Source of the DNA: a virus
Direction: 5' to 3' (one strand)
IMG/VR virus record: IMGVR_UViG_3300050821_001043
Coordinates: 1 to 33,554 of that record
Length of the DNA stretch: 33,554 bases
The translations under genes and the position numbers were made by a program. Below, piece by piece: positions 15,485 to 22,667 of this stretch (position 1 is the first letter of the stretch; each line of letters opens with the position of its first letter). A model generated the notes under the pieces. That model made no database searches. It saw only the letters and a list, made by a program, of their open reading frames with translations, and was not told where the DNA came from.

Positions 15485-15561
15485 GTGTGGTTGGCGAAAC
15501 TGGATAACGCGCTAGTCTGTGGCACTAGTTACTGTAAGTTCGAGCCTTACACTACACTCCA
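15485..15561 (+). tRNA. tRNA-His (GTG)
   Basis: 77 nt ending in encoded CCA. Acceptor GTGTGGT/ACTACAC, anticodon stem CTAGT/ACTAG with loop CTGTGGC (anticodon GTG at 15519-15521, U33 present), T-stem GTAAG/CTTAC with loop TTCGAGC. The discriminator base reads T rather than the C normal for bacterial tRNA-His, unless the first G counts as G-1. Confidence 0.85.
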
Positions 15562-15570
15562 AGGATACCA

Positions 15571-16452
15571 ATGAGCTATAATTTTGAAACTCTTGGTAAT
15601 GAATTAGGATCAGCAATAGTGAACCTAGAAGCTATCAAAAGACTATACGGGGCATCAACTTTATTAAATCGCTTAGGAATTACAGGGATAGGAGAAACCT
15701 TGCCAGAAGTAAACGCACCAAATACGCAGAATGTTCCGTTTAGCATGGAAGCTGTTGTTGTGTGTGACCACTATTCTGATTTTTTGGTCCATACATTGCC
15801 CCATACTAAGTTTTTATTTGACAAAATTGTGGTAGTAACTTCTTACGAAGATAAAGAGACACAAAGAGTTTGCGAGTTTCATCACGTCATGTGTATCAAG
15901 ACTGATGAACTTATGTCCCGCAAGGGCGAATTTCACAAAGGAAAAGGAATTAACGAAGGATTGCAGCAATTATCCATGAAGGGATGGGTCGTGCACATGG
16001 ATGCTGACATATATCTTCCTCCACAGACCCGAATTCTTATTGAACGTGCTAAACTTGATCCTACATTTATTTATGGAATTGACAGGTTTATTGTTAAAGG
16101 CTATAAAGAATGGGCCACTTTCACAGCTATGCCCAAACTTCAGCAAGAGGCTGAAACGTACATACATCTTAACAATTCATTTCCATTAGGAACAAGAGTC
16201 ATGCATGGATTCGCAGGAGGGTGGTTGCCTATCGGTTATTTCCAAATGTTTAATCCTTTAGTAACTGGAATAAAAACATATCCCGATGCGCATACTAATG
16301 CAGGAAGAGGAGATACACTATTTGCAGAGCAATGGCCTAGGTCTAAACGAGCGCTAATACCAGAAATTGTAGGATACCATTTAGAAAGCATTAACTCATC
16401 AATGGCTGCAAACTGGAACGGCAGAACAACATTGCCGTTTTTACCTGAATAA
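15571..16452 (+). CDS. Glycosyltransferase-like protein, GT-A fold
   Basis: 293 aa. Residues ~60-150 have the GT-A nucleotide-sugar fold: MEAVVVCDHYSDFLVHTLPH, FDKIVVVTSYED and, after a KGEFHKGKGINEGLQ segment, WVVHMDADIYLPP with the metal-binding D144-x-D146. The C-terminal half (GFAGGWLPIGYFQMF, then RGDTLFAEQWP) looks like the acceptor side. Phage GT-A enzymes modify phage DNA, virion proteins or host surface sugars; the sequence does not say which. It follows the RNA cluster directly, with AAGGAT upstream of ATG 15571. Confidence 0.86.
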   Translation: MSYNFETLGNELGSAIVNLEAIKRLYGASTLLNRLGITGIGETLPEVNAPNTQNVPFSMEAVVVCDHYSDFLVHTLPHTKFLFDKIVVVTSYEDKETQRVCEFHHVMCIKTDELMSRKGEFHKGKGINEGLQQLSMKGWVVHMDADIYLPPQTRILIERAKLDPTFIYGIDRFIVKGYKEWATFTAMPKLQQEAETYIHLNNSFPLGTRVMHGFAGGWLPIGYFQMFNPLVTGIKTYPDAHTNAGRGDTLFAEQWPRSKRALIPEIVGYHLESINSSMAANWNGRTTLPFLPE

Positions 16453-16456
16453 TATT

Positions 16457-16960
16457 ATGGGAGTCTATTCTGTTCTTATCGATTTAACTGGTAGTAGGTT
16501 TGGAAGATGGTTAGTTCTAAACAGAGAGCCAGATAAAAGCGGAAATGTAATGTGGAAGTGTGTTTGTGATTGTGGAAACATCAAGACCATTCGCGGGAGT
16601 CATTTGAAATCTGGTCGATCATCTTCCTGTAGATGTTACTGTGCGGAACTTAATAAAGAACTTAAAACTACACACAACCTAAGTAAAACGCCCTTATACA
16701 GACGTTACATGTCGGCTAAAGGTAGGTGCCAGAATCCTAATAACCCAAAATATCCGGATTACGGTGGAAGAGGTATAGAATTTTTATTTGATTCGTTTTT
16801 AGAATTTAAAAACGCTTTAGGCGATCCACCAAGTCCGAATCACCAAGTAGATAGAAAAGACAACGATGGGCCATATTCAGCAAACAATGTACAGTGGGCA
16901 ACTAGATCACAGCAAATGCGAAACAGACGACCGCTATCAGAATGGAATTTCAAAGATTAG
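16457..16960 (+). CDS. Homing-endonuclease-like DNA-binding protein
   Basis: 167 aa. The N-terminus LIDLTGSRFGRWLVLNRE and WKCVCDCGNIKTIRGSHL, with a CxCDCG zinc-ribbon-like group, matches the DNA-binding head common in phage HNH/Vsr-type endonucleases. The C-terminal part HQVDRKDNDGPYSANNVQWA and TRSQQMRNRR is the conserved catalytic-end pattern of that family (DR-x-DNDG-Y...N..WAT..QQ..NRR). A free-standing mobile endonuclease is likely. It starts only 4 nt after the glycosyltransferase stop, in a spot typical of an inserted gene. The exact nuclease superfamily cannot be settled by eye. Confidence 0.75.
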   Translation: MGVYSVLIDLTGSRFGRWLVLNREPDKSGNVMWKCVCDCGNIKTIRGSHLKSGRSSSCRCYCAELNKELKTTHNLSKTPLYRRYMSAKGRCQNPNNPKYPDYGGRGIEFLFDSFLEFKNALGDPPSPNHQVDRKDNDGPYSANNVQWATRSQQMRNRRPLSEWNFKD

Positions 16961-16975
16961 AGGTCTAGGAGAAAT

Positions 16976-17188
16976 ATGAGCGAAGTAATTGACAACGTTT
17001 TGGATAATTTAGAAGAAGCCAACAACTCTTTAAGAGGACAGACTGTCGATCTTATTAAGGAAACTTTTAGAAAGAACCCTGTGTTTACGGTTAGCGAATT
17101 TTTTGATTATATGCACGATGATTTGCTTTATGATATTTTTCAAAACTATCAGATTGTGCTCGTTCCGAAGCACGCGGAGAGAGTCTAG
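16976..17188 (+). CDS. Small hypothetical protein, 70 aa
   Basis: ATG 16976 with AGGAG upstream (TCTAGGAGAAAT). Acidic and helical: MSEVIDNVLDNLEEANNSLR, then FFDYMHDDLLYDIFQNYQIV. No family recognised. It runs as an operon with the next two genes. Confidence 0.75.
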   Translation: MSEVIDNVLDNLEEANNSLRGQTVDLIKETFRKNPVFTVSEFFDYMHDDLLYDIFQNYQIVLVPKHAERV

Positions 17189-17197
17189 AAAGGGATA

Positions 17198-17587
17198 ATG
17201 AGTAAACCGTATATCCATGCTATTAGTTCTGCTAAAAAGTTTGGAGGAGTTCCTGAAGATTACTTGGCAATTCATGACTTTATGGATAGCTCTAAGGGAA
17301 CAATAGCTGATAGCCGCCATAGAGCACTTACACATAATGCGTGGTTTTTATCAGTAATCTTGGAAAAAGTATTCGGTCACAATGTTACAAATAGTAATGG
17401 AAGATTGGTAAGTGTTAGAGACATAGGTGAGCAACATATATTAGAAGACTACGGTGGACGTTTTATACCATCTGCTCAAGATTTTCTGCAAGAAATAGAG
17501 ATTAAAGAGTGGATGGTGCAAGGAAAAGGTGCTCCACCTTCATTTGCAAAGTTAGTACCAAAAGAAAGGAATAGAAGAATATTATGA
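17198..17587 (+). CDS. DUF6915-like conserved protein, 129 aa
   Basis: The sequence has the pattern of a widespread phage/bacterial small protein: SAKKFGGVPEDYLAIHDFMD, then RHRALTHNAWFL, GEQHILEDYGGRFIPSAQDF and QEIEIKEWM. His and Asp clusters (HDFMD, RHRALTH, GEQHILED) could bind a metal. The function of the family is unknown. It overlaps the next gene by ATGA. Confidence 0.75.
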   Translation: MSKPYIHAISSAKKFGGVPEDYLAIHDFMDSSKGTIADSRHRALTHNAWFLSVILEKVFGHNVTNSNGRLVSVRDIGEQHILEDYGGRFIPSAQDFLQEIEIKEWMVQGKGAPPSFAKLVPKERNRRIL

Positions 17588-18072
17588 GTACTTTATCAGA
17601 AATTAAGACTATTAAGAAAGAAATCGAGAAACTTAGAAGCGATGCTAAGAAGAAAGTAGAAGAAATTTTCAAGGTTGCTGCGTTAGAACTATTCGTTGAG
17701 TACCCAAACTTACAAGAGTTTGGTTGGACTCAGTATACTCCTTATTTTAATGATGGTGATCCATGTACTTTTAGGTCTAGTCATGATAGTCCTTTTATAA
17801 CCTTTATGAACGGTAATGAGGAAACTGATGAAGACGAAGACGATTACCAAGAAGAGTGGTCAGATTACAAGTACTACGACGGTTATGGAAAAGATAGAAA
17901 GTTGAAAACAGGTTTGACCAAAGAGCAAAAAGCTGAACTAAAGACTGGCAACGCTGTCGGTAAATTTCTTGAAAACTTTGACGACGAAGACATGGAAAAT
18001 CTTTTTGGTGACGGCTATAAGGTGACTGTTACTAAGGACGGAATTGTTGTGGATGATTACGACCATGACTAA
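17584..18072 (+). CDS. Acidic hypothetical protein, 162 aa
   Basis: N-terminal coiled coil (EIKTIKKEIEKLRSDAKKKV) followed by a strongly acidic stretch (EETDEDEDDYQEEW) and an acidic C-terminus ending DDYDHD. It could be a DNA-mimic-like or chaperone-type protein; this is a composition argument only. It overlaps the previous gene by four bases; its stop lies just upstream of a tRNA. Confidence 0.75.
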   Translation: MSTLSEIKTIKKEIEKLRSDAKKKVEEIFKVAALELFVEYPNLQEFGWTQYTPYFNDGDPCTFRSSHDSPFITFMNGNEETDEDEDDYQEEWSDYKYYDGYGKDRKLKTGLTKEQKAELKTGNAVGKFLENFDDEDMENLFGDGYKVTVTKDGIVVDDYDHD

Positions 18073-18073
18073 T

Positions 18074-18152
18074 CAGGGTCAGGGCCATCTAGAAGGCCAC
18101 TTGGTCTGGAGCCAAGAAAAACGTGGGGGTGCGAATCCCTCGACCCTGACCA
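18074..18152 (+). tRNA. tRNA-like gene, Pro (TGG) anticodon position, non-standard loops
   Basis: 79 nt with encoded CCA. Acceptor CAGGGTC/GACCCTG (7 bp), D-stem GGCC/GGCC, anticodon stem CTTGG/CCAAG, T-stem GGGGG/CCCTC. Loop TCTGGAG places TGG (Pro) at 34-36 with C at 33 instead of U. The T-loop is TGCGAAT (G55 for U55) and the D-loop ATCTAGAA lacks the GG pair. The variable loop is 8 nt. The stems are perfect, so it is folded and probably expressed, but translation activity is uncertain. Confidence 0.65.
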
Positions 18153-18158
18153 ACTATT

Positions 18159-18440
18159 ATGAAAAAGTTAATATATAGTATTTTATTATTTCCGACTTTG
18201 TTGCTAGCTGAGATTAAAAGTCAGCCGCCAACTCTTCAGCAGTTAAAAGATGTTGATCTTATGACTGCTAAACCTTTAGTAATTACTAGTAAGGGCGTTT
18301 ATAGCTGTCCTGATGTTAGTTGGACAATGTATCTAGAAGTTTCTGATAAGAATGGAAAAGGTTTAGCCCCTGTAGGTCAGAAGGCTAGGGTAATAGATAG
18401 TGAAGGAAAATATTCATTAATTTGTATTAAGATAGACTGA
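18159..18440 (+). CDS. Exported small protein with signal peptide, 93 aa
   Basis: Residues 1-17 (MKKLIYSILLFPTLLLA) form a Sec signal peptide. The mature part (YSCPDVSWTMYLEVSDKNGK, then SEGKYSLICIKID) has two Cys that could form a disulfide in the periplasm. Starts 7 nt after the tRNA CCA. No family recognised; a periplasmic or surface role, such as superinfection exclusion, is only a guess. Confidence 0.7.
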   Translation: MKKLIYSILLFPTLLLAEIKSQPPTLQQLKDVDLMTAKPLVITSKGVYSCPDVSWTMYLEVSDKNGKGLAPVGQKARVIDSEGKYSLICIKID

Positions 18441-18449
18441 GGAAATAGT

Positions 18450-18518
18450 CTCCTAGTCGTCTAATGGAAGGACTCCCCCATAGAAGGGGGCAATACGGGT
18501 TCGATTCCCGTCTAGCAT
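18450..18518 (+). tRNA. tRNA-like gene with 6-nt anticodon loop and no CCA, framed by a long inverted repeat
   Basis: D-arm GTCT-AATGGAA-GGAC (GG present), C5/G5 anticodon stem (18475-18479, 18486-18490) with loop ATAGAA of only six bases, T-arm ACGGG-TTCGATT-CCCGT. The acceptor strands CTCCTAG and CTAGCAT pair at five of seven positions and no CCA follows. The whole unit sits inside GGAAATAGT (18441-18449) / ACTATTTCC (18522-18530), a perfect 9-bp stem. The anticodon is ambiguous (AGA or TAG). It may be a tRNA under decay or a tRNA mimic. Confidence 0.5.
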
Positions 18519-18532
18519 AAAACTATTTCCAA

Positions 18533-18597
18533 GAGGGAAAGATAGACGTAACAGGAGTGATTACCCTGTCGGAACGTTCGTGAAATCCTAAGCCCTC
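18533..18597 (+). ncRNA. Small structured RNA candidate
   Basis: GAGGG (18533-18537) can pair with CCCTC (18593-18597), enclosing ACAGG/CCTGT (18551-18555, 18565-18569) and the self-complementary GAACGTTC. It lies between two tRNA-like genes and has an outline of a decayed tRNA, but no T-arm fits. Weak evidence. Confidence 0.3.
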
Positions 18598-18610
18598 CCG
18601 GATTAAAACT

Positions 18611-18781
18611 ATGGCCATATATAATTATAAGTGTCCTATATGCGGCAAGACTGAAGAAAAATTAATCAGATGGGATCAACTGCCTCCTATCTGCGATTGT
18701 CACGATGTTGAAATAGAAATGGTTAAAGTACTATCAGTCCCTAGTCCTGCTCAATGGAACTGTGCTAGAGGTAGTCTTTGA
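18611..18781 (+). CDS. FmdB-like zinc-ribbon mini-protein, 56 aa
   Basis: Opens MAIYNYKCPICGKTEEKLIR and continues PPICDCHDVEIEMVKVLSVP. This is the CxxC...CxC zinc-ribbon layout of the FmdB/RpmJ-like putative regulatory family (usual opening MPIYEYxCxxCG). It ends PSPAQWNCARGSL, also usual for phage members. Too short to be picked up by length alone but clearly coding. The stop overlaps the region of the next tRNA by one base. Confidence 0.8.
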   Translation: MAIYNYKCPICGKTEEKLIRWDQLPPICDCHDVEIEMVKVLSVPSPAQWNCARGSL

Positions 18782-18858
18782 ACGGGGGTCCGTTGGCATG
18801 GCCTTCAGCCTCATAAGCTAGAAGGAATAGCGGGGTCCGAATCCCCCTCCCCGAACCA
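18782..18858 (+). tRNA. tRNA-Met or tRNA-Ile2 (CAT)
   Basis: 77 nt with encoded CCA. Anticodon loop CTCATAA is the canonical Met loop (U33 present; CAT at 18812-18814). The acceptor CGGGGG pairs with TCCCCG and the first pair is A.A. The T-arm has GGGG-TCCGAAT-CCCC (C55 for U55). The anticodon stem has one bulged A. Whether it is Met or lysidine-modified Ile cannot be told from sequence. Confidence 0.72.
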
Positions 18859-18903
18859 ACCCTGTGCTATACTGTAGTTAGTAGTTCGACCCGCGAAAAT
18901 TTT

Positions 18904-18980
18904 GCCTACGTAGTCCAACGGCAGGAGACAACAGTTTTAGGAACTGTACAGTGTAAGTTCGAGTCTTACCGTAGGTACCA
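18904..18980 (+). tRNA. tRNA with Leu (TAG) anticodon but class I variable loop
   Basis: 77 nt with encoded CCA. Acceptor GCCTACG/CGTAGGT, anticodon stem ACAGT/ACTGT with loop TTTAGGA (TAG at 18938-18940, U33 present), T-arm GTAAG-TTCGAGT-CTTAC. D-loop AACGGCA has GG. A bacterial tRNA-Leu should have a long variable arm; here it is 5 nt, so the amino acid charged is uncertain. Confidence 0.75.
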
Positions 18981-18991
18981 AGAAAGGAAAC

Positions 18992-19072
18992 ATGGCACCA
19001 ATTCTAGTAGTTATCGGAGCAGCAATTGTTTGGGAACTTCTTTGTAGATTTGATAGAAAGGTTAGGGAATAG
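18992..19072 (+). CDS. Membrane micropeptide, 26 aa
   Basis: MAPILVVIGAAIVWELLCRF then DRKVRE. A GAAAGGAA ribosome site lies just upstream of ATG 18992 and the stop TAG overlaps the GTG start of the next gene. One short membrane helix with a basic C-terminus. Function unknown; phages use such peptides as holin-like or membrane-protein modulators. Confidence 0.6.
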   Translation: MAPILVVIGAAIVWELLCRFDRKVRE

Positions 19073-19725
19073 TGGGAATTTTCTTCACAAGCGATCAGCA
19101 TTTTGGACACGCAAATGTTATTAAATTTTGTAACCGTCCTTTTAAAGATGTTGACGATATGCAGGAAAGACTGATAGAGAACCATAACAGTGTTGTCAGA
19201 CCGGGCGATCTTGTCTATATGTTAGGGGATATGTTCTGGAGAACTACCAGCCTCGAACGTGCGCTAATGATAAAAATACGGCTAAATGGGCAGCATTATT
19301 ATATAAATGGCAACCATGAAGAACTGTTTAAAAATAAGTCTTTAAGGGATCAATTTATTTGGATAAAGGAAAGAGAGACTATTCATCCTGCCGGTTACCA
19401 ATATATAGTTTTGGACCATTTCGCAGGAAAAGTCTGGAATAAAAGCCATTCCGGAAGTTATCAGTTGTATGGTCATTCACACAACGAATTGGATAAGAAT
19501 CCTGATACCAGTTTATTATCTTGTGACGTAGGAGTTGATAGTTGGGACTATAAGCCGGTTAGCATCGAACAGGTTAAAGAGAAAATGGATAAGAGATTGG
19601 CTGCTAGGGAAGCTAGTAGGTTAATCTGTCCAGAGTGTAGCAGGACTTTTTACTCTATTACCCAGACTGATAAACTTTGCGCGGATTGTGGAGTTACTAT
19701 GAAAAGTGTGTTGGTGCAACAATGA
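19072..19725 (+). CDS. Calcineurin-like metallophosphoesterase with C-terminal zinc ribbon
   Basis: 217 aa from GTG 19072. Metal-binding motifs in order: FTSDQHFGH (D-x-H), LVYMLGDMFW (GD), YYINGNHE (GNHE), VLDHFAG and YGHSHNE (GHxH). This is the two-metal phosphoesterase core of the YfcE/phage type. The tail ICPECSRTFYS and LCADCGVTM is a CxxC/CxxC zinc ribbon. Substrates for phage relatives are unclear (2',3'-cyclic phosphates, nucleic acid ends). The next gene starts at ATGA overlapping its stop. Confidence 0.88.
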   Translation: MGIFFTSDQHFGHANVIKFCNRPFKDVDDMQERLIENHNSVVRPGDLVYMLGDMFWRTTSLERALMIKIRLNGQHYYINGNHEELFKNKSLRDQFIWIKERETIHPAGYQYIVLDHFAGKVWNKSHSGSYQLYGHSHNELDKNPDTSLLSCDVGVDSWDYKPVSIEQVKEKMDKRLAAREASRLICPECSRTFYSITQTDKLCADCGVTMKSVLVQQ

Positions 19726-19916
19726 AGGTCACTCAGGTAAAATTAGAATATCTCTTTGATAACATGATATGTTGGTTACCAACTGATGAGTACAGTTTAA
19801 AAGTAGGAACTAGACTGTCACTCAAAAATCAACCTAGAGTTTGGACAGTAGTAGAAATTTACAGTACTCAAGACCATTTTGAGATTAACAGAAGATGGAA
19901 CGTAGGTGGATTATGA
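19722..19916 (+). CDS. Small hypothetical protein, 64 aa
   Basis: Start ATG 19722, overlapping the previous stop as ATGA. It reads MKVTQVKLEYLFDNMICWLP onward and looks like a small beta-barrel (SLKVGTRLSLKNQPRVWTVVEIY). Family unknown. Confidence 0.72.
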   Translation: MKVTQVKLEYLFDNMICWLPTDEYSLKVGTRLSLKNQPRVWTVVEIYSTQDHFEINRRWNVGGL

Positions 19917-20233
19917 GTTATCAAATTCCCTTTAGTGATCGTGGTCAGCTTCAATACGCTAATAGCTACGTTGAAAAGTTCACAGATGGTTTCCGTTGGG
20001 TTGATAATCATGAGTTTGACGCTACCTTAACGTTTGAAGGATATTACCGAGGACGGTCAGCCGGTGGGTTCAGGTTTAAAGACAATCTATATACATATTA
20101 CATGTTTATGACCGACATTGATGATTTGCTCAAAACGAAGGTTATAGACAAAGGTGTAGTATCCGGTAAGTGGACATTTGTCAAGCGTGGAATGAATTAC
20201 GGTATTAAACTTGTAGCTGAAAAGGAACAATGA
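19913..20233 (+). CDS. Hypothetical protein, 106 aa
   Basis: Start ATG 19913 in an ATGA overlap. Rich in Tyr/Phe and Gly (GYYRGRSAGGFRFKDNLYTY), probably a beta-rich cytoplasmic protein. A small conserved phage protein, not recognised by name. Confidence 0.74.
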   Translation: MSYQIPFSDRGQLQYANSYVEKFTDGFRWVDNHEFDATLTFEGYYRGRSAGGFRFKDNLYTYYMFMTDIDDLLKTKVIDKGVVSGKWTFVKRGMNYGIKLVAEKEQ

Positions 20234-20448
20234 GCGACGATTTAAATGAACTACCCGAATGGTTGACTGATAGGCAGCCTGTTAATGATGAAAGAATTCT
20301 GGCAATTGATTTGCAGGTAATTTATAATGAAGGACAATTCCCCAATTTTGAGACACCTTTGCAATGGGCCGAAGAAATGCTACGAGCCGCTAATATAATG
20401 GTAGAAGGCTATAAGGAATATATTAACAAGTTGAAAGAAAATGGTTAA
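20230..20448 (+). CDS. Small hypothetical protein, 72 aa
   Basis: ATGA overlap with the previous gene. Acidic: MSDDLNELPEWLTDRQPVND, then a helix (LQWAEEMLRAANIMVEGYKE). Not recognised. Confidence 0.72.
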   Translation: MSDDLNELPEWLTDRQPVNDERILAIDLQVIYNEGQFPNFETPLQWAEEMLRAANIMVEGYKEYINKLKENG

Positions 20449-20629
20449 ACTTTATCAAGGTATTCTAAAGAACATAACAGCCGGGGTGCTTGTTGAGGAC
20501 GACATAATCGTCAAGACGGCACCCATTTTTAACTGGTCTAGGGGGTTTCCCCTTGAAGTCCTGTCGAACTGGCTGTATAATAAAGGTGGAAGGCTTGAGG
20601 AGATAAATGGAACCGAAGGTTTACTTTAG
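20441..20629 (+). CDS. Small hypothetical protein, 62 aa
   Basis: Overlaps the preceding gene by 8 nt, and the following micro-gene starts inside it. Begins MVKLYQGILKNITAGVLVED. Family unknown. Confidence 0.65.
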   Translation: MVKLYQGILKNITAGVLVEDDIIVKTAPIFNWSRGFPLEVLSNWLYNKGGRLEEINGTEGLL

Positions 20630-20762
20630 TAAAGAATTTTTAGAAATACTTAAGCAGAATACTAAAATTACTCGTTTACCTTCTGTTTTAGAATTGGCTA
20701 TGCGAAATTTAGAATTTTTTGAAGAAGATGGAAAGAAGATGGTGAGGATCAAATGCAAATAG
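20607..20762 (+). CDS. Micro-gene, 51 aa
   Basis: ATG 20607 preceded by GAGGAGATAA, a very strong ribosome site. Product MEPKVYFSKEFLEILKQNTK..., ending KKMVRIKCK, helical and basic at the end. It overlaps genes on both sides, as usual in this operon. Function unknown. Confidence 0.68.
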   Translation: MEPKVYFSKEFLEILKQNTKITRLPSVLELAMRNLEFFEEDGKKMVRIKCK

Positions 20763-21430
20763 CAGCTTTTTCTGATACGCATACACAGCATCGCCAAGTG
20801 ACTATTCCTCTAGCTGACGTTGCCATCTTCGCGGGTGACCTTATGGGTTCCGGTTACCGTCACTCTGAGGTTAAGGACTTTGGTAAATGGTTTTCAGATT
20901 TGCCCCATGCTAATAAAATTTTAGTAGTCGGAAACCATGACCGTCTTTTCGAGTCAAATAAGAAGTGGTGCCTAGAACAATTTTCTAAAGATGTTGTATA
21001 TTTAGAAAATGACCATATTATTATAAACGGGTTAAAGGTCTATGGATCACCTGTTCAGCCGGAATTCTTTGGTTGGGCGTTTAATGTACCTAGAGGAACA
21101 CAGATTAAAAAGTATTGGGATAATATTCCTGACGATACGGACGTTCTGGTAACTCATGGACCACCTATGGGAATTTTGGATCGTTGTATTCCCGGTGACG
21201 GAACAATGACTTATAGCCAATCTGACCATCTGGGTTGTGAAGAACTTAGAAAAGTAGTTGATAGGATTGCGCCTAAGGTTCATATTTTTGGACATATTCA
21301 CGGATCATATGGTGTAAAAGTTTTACAGCAAGTCAGCGAGAATAGAAAACTAGCTACTGCGTTCCATAACGTGTCGATTTGTAACGAAAAGTATGAAGCA
21401 GTTAACCAACCACATGTTATAGAGGGTTAG
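20753..21430 (+). CDS. Calcineurin-like metallophosphoesterase
   Basis: 225 aa. Motifs in order: IAAFSDTHTQH, VAIFAGDLMG, KILVVGNHDRLF, VLVTHGPPMGILD and VHIFGHIHGSYG. This is the full five-motif two-metal phosphoesterase set of the MPPED/YfcE-like class. No zinc ribbon here, unlike the one at 19072, so the two are not recent duplicates. Substrate unknown. Confidence 0.9.
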   Translation: MQIAAFSDTHTQHRQVTIPLADVAIFAGDLMGSGYRHSEVKDFGKWFSDLPHANKILVVGNHDRLFESNKKWCLEQFSKDVVYLENDHIIINGLKVYGSPVQPEFFGWAFNVPRGTQIKKYWDNIPDDTDVLVTHGPPMGILDRCIPGDGTMTYSQSDHLGCEELRKVVDRIAPKVHIFGHIHGSYGVKVLQQVSENRKLATAFHNVSICNEKYEAVNQPHVIEG

Positions 21431-21994
21431 ATGCTGGCGGCAGCTATTATTGTTTACTGCTCGAAAGTTTCTAATAATAACGTAAAACTATATGAACTTC
21501 CGCCATCCGTTACCGGTTGCGTATCTCCTCAAATATACGTAAAATGCGATGTATGTTTAAAATATATAATAATTACTAGTACTGAGATAGTAGACTTAAT
21601 TACAGCGTTTGCAGAAAAACACAAACATATAGAACTTGATCCGAACAAAGGATGGTTAATGGGCGAATTAGTATTTAGTAAAAGTTTTGACACGGCCCTT
21701 ACGCCATCTATTGATCAAGATACTATTAAACGTTTAGCCAAATACTCTAATTTTAACGTAGATGCCCAAGCTAGATCGGTTAACGGAAATTACGAGTATC
21801 GGCTAGTCTGCACAAAATGTAAAGAATACACTATCCAAGATATTAGTTTTCCACAGTGGCTTGCTAGATTAGGTTTTGAGGGAGAGGCTAATCCTGTTAG
21901 GGAGTTCTGCAAACAACACGCGCACGGAGTCACTGTGTACGTAGAAGATATAGTTGCCGAGGTTATTAACGGCAGAAAGTTTAGGAATGAATAG
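21431..21994 (+). CDS. Protein with duplicated CxxC...HxH zinc-type modules and GRKFRNE tail
   Basis: 187 aa, GAGGG upstream of ATG 21431. Two similar modules: VKCDVCLKYII...FAEKHKHIEL and LVCTKCKEYTI...FCKQHAHGVTV, each CxxC, ~25-30 residues, then (K/Q)HxH. The next gene's product carries a third module, so this is a repeated small zinc-binding unit. The last residues, EVINGRKFRNE, match a tail shared by several proteins in this phage. The function of the module is unknown. Confidence 0.75.
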   Translation: MLAAAIIVYCSKVSNNNVKLYELPPSVTGCVSPQIYVKCDVCLKYIIITSTEIVDLITAFAEKHKHIELDPNKGWLMGELVFSKSFDTALTPSIDQDTIKRLAKYSNFNVDAQARSVNGNYEYRLVCTKCKEYTIQDISFPQWLARLGFEGEANPVREFCKQHAHGVTVYVEDIVAEVINGRKFRNE

Positions 21995-22667
21995 TCCTTA
22001 TTTCAATCTACCCGTTTATGGTGAGACTTTGCCAACTTTTACCCCAGATCAGCAAGATATTTATAATCAGATACTAATGCTTTGCGGTCCTACCTATTAC
22101 TGCGAACCTCCCTACAAGACTGTAGCAGAGATTAGCAACTATACAGGATCAAAACGAGCATTAGGTATCTGCATGGCTGCCGTCAGTATACTAGAAAAGT
22201 TTAATGCAGAACCAGCTAGAAGACAGCACTTACAAAGTCAGATTAAGCTGTATCAGTATAATTTACAGGTAAACGACTTATTAAGTACCAACGGAGATTG
22301 GGGGGATTATAAGTGGAAAAGTCACCCTGACGCGGTTATACCGCTAAAACAGATGCAACAAGTAAGCATTCCCGGCGCATTAGGCGGTCTTCCGAAAAAA
22401 CTTAACAAGATTAATAGATACCTGATAGCATTTATTAGCGAGGCCAGTAATAGTAATGTGGTTAGTCACCAATCTGTTAGTGAGTATCAGGTAAGCCTTA
22501 TCTGCACTGTGTGTAATGCTACGTTTAGCTATGACGAAGATGCTGAGTCAGACTGGGCAGTAAATAGTGCTAGGGATTTTTGCCACGAACACCGGCATGT
22601 TAAAATACAGGTAGAATTAGAAATACCTTCTAACCCGGCAGTCCGGAGAAAGTTCAGGGACGAATGA
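21987..22667 (+). CDS. Protein with CxxC...HxH module and RRKFRDE tail
   Basis: 226 aa from ATG 21987, nested over the end of the previous gene; upstream in-frame starts lack a ribosome site. The N-terminal half (MNSPYFNLPVYGETLPTFTP onward) is helical with no known domain. The C-terminal module LICTVCNATFSYDED...FCHEHRHVKI is the same zinc-type unit as in the preceding protein. It ends AVRRKFRDE. The last ATGA overlaps the next gene. Confidence 0.74.
   Translation: MNSPYFNLPVYGETLPTFTPDQQDIYNQILMLCGPTYYCEPPYKTVAEISNYTGSKRALGICMAAVSILEKFNAEPARRQHLQSQIKLYQYNLQVNDLLSTNGDWGDYKWKSHPDAVIPLKQMQQVSIPGALGGLPKKLNKINRYLIAFISEASNSNVVSHQSVSEYQVSLICTVCNATFSYDEDAESDWAVNSARDFCHEHRHVKIQVELEIPSNPAVRRKFRDE

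Noticed and set aside
15301-15525. Minus-strand 74-aa frame
   Set aside because: It lies antisense to the tmRNA coding piece and tRNA-His, which are strongly supported.
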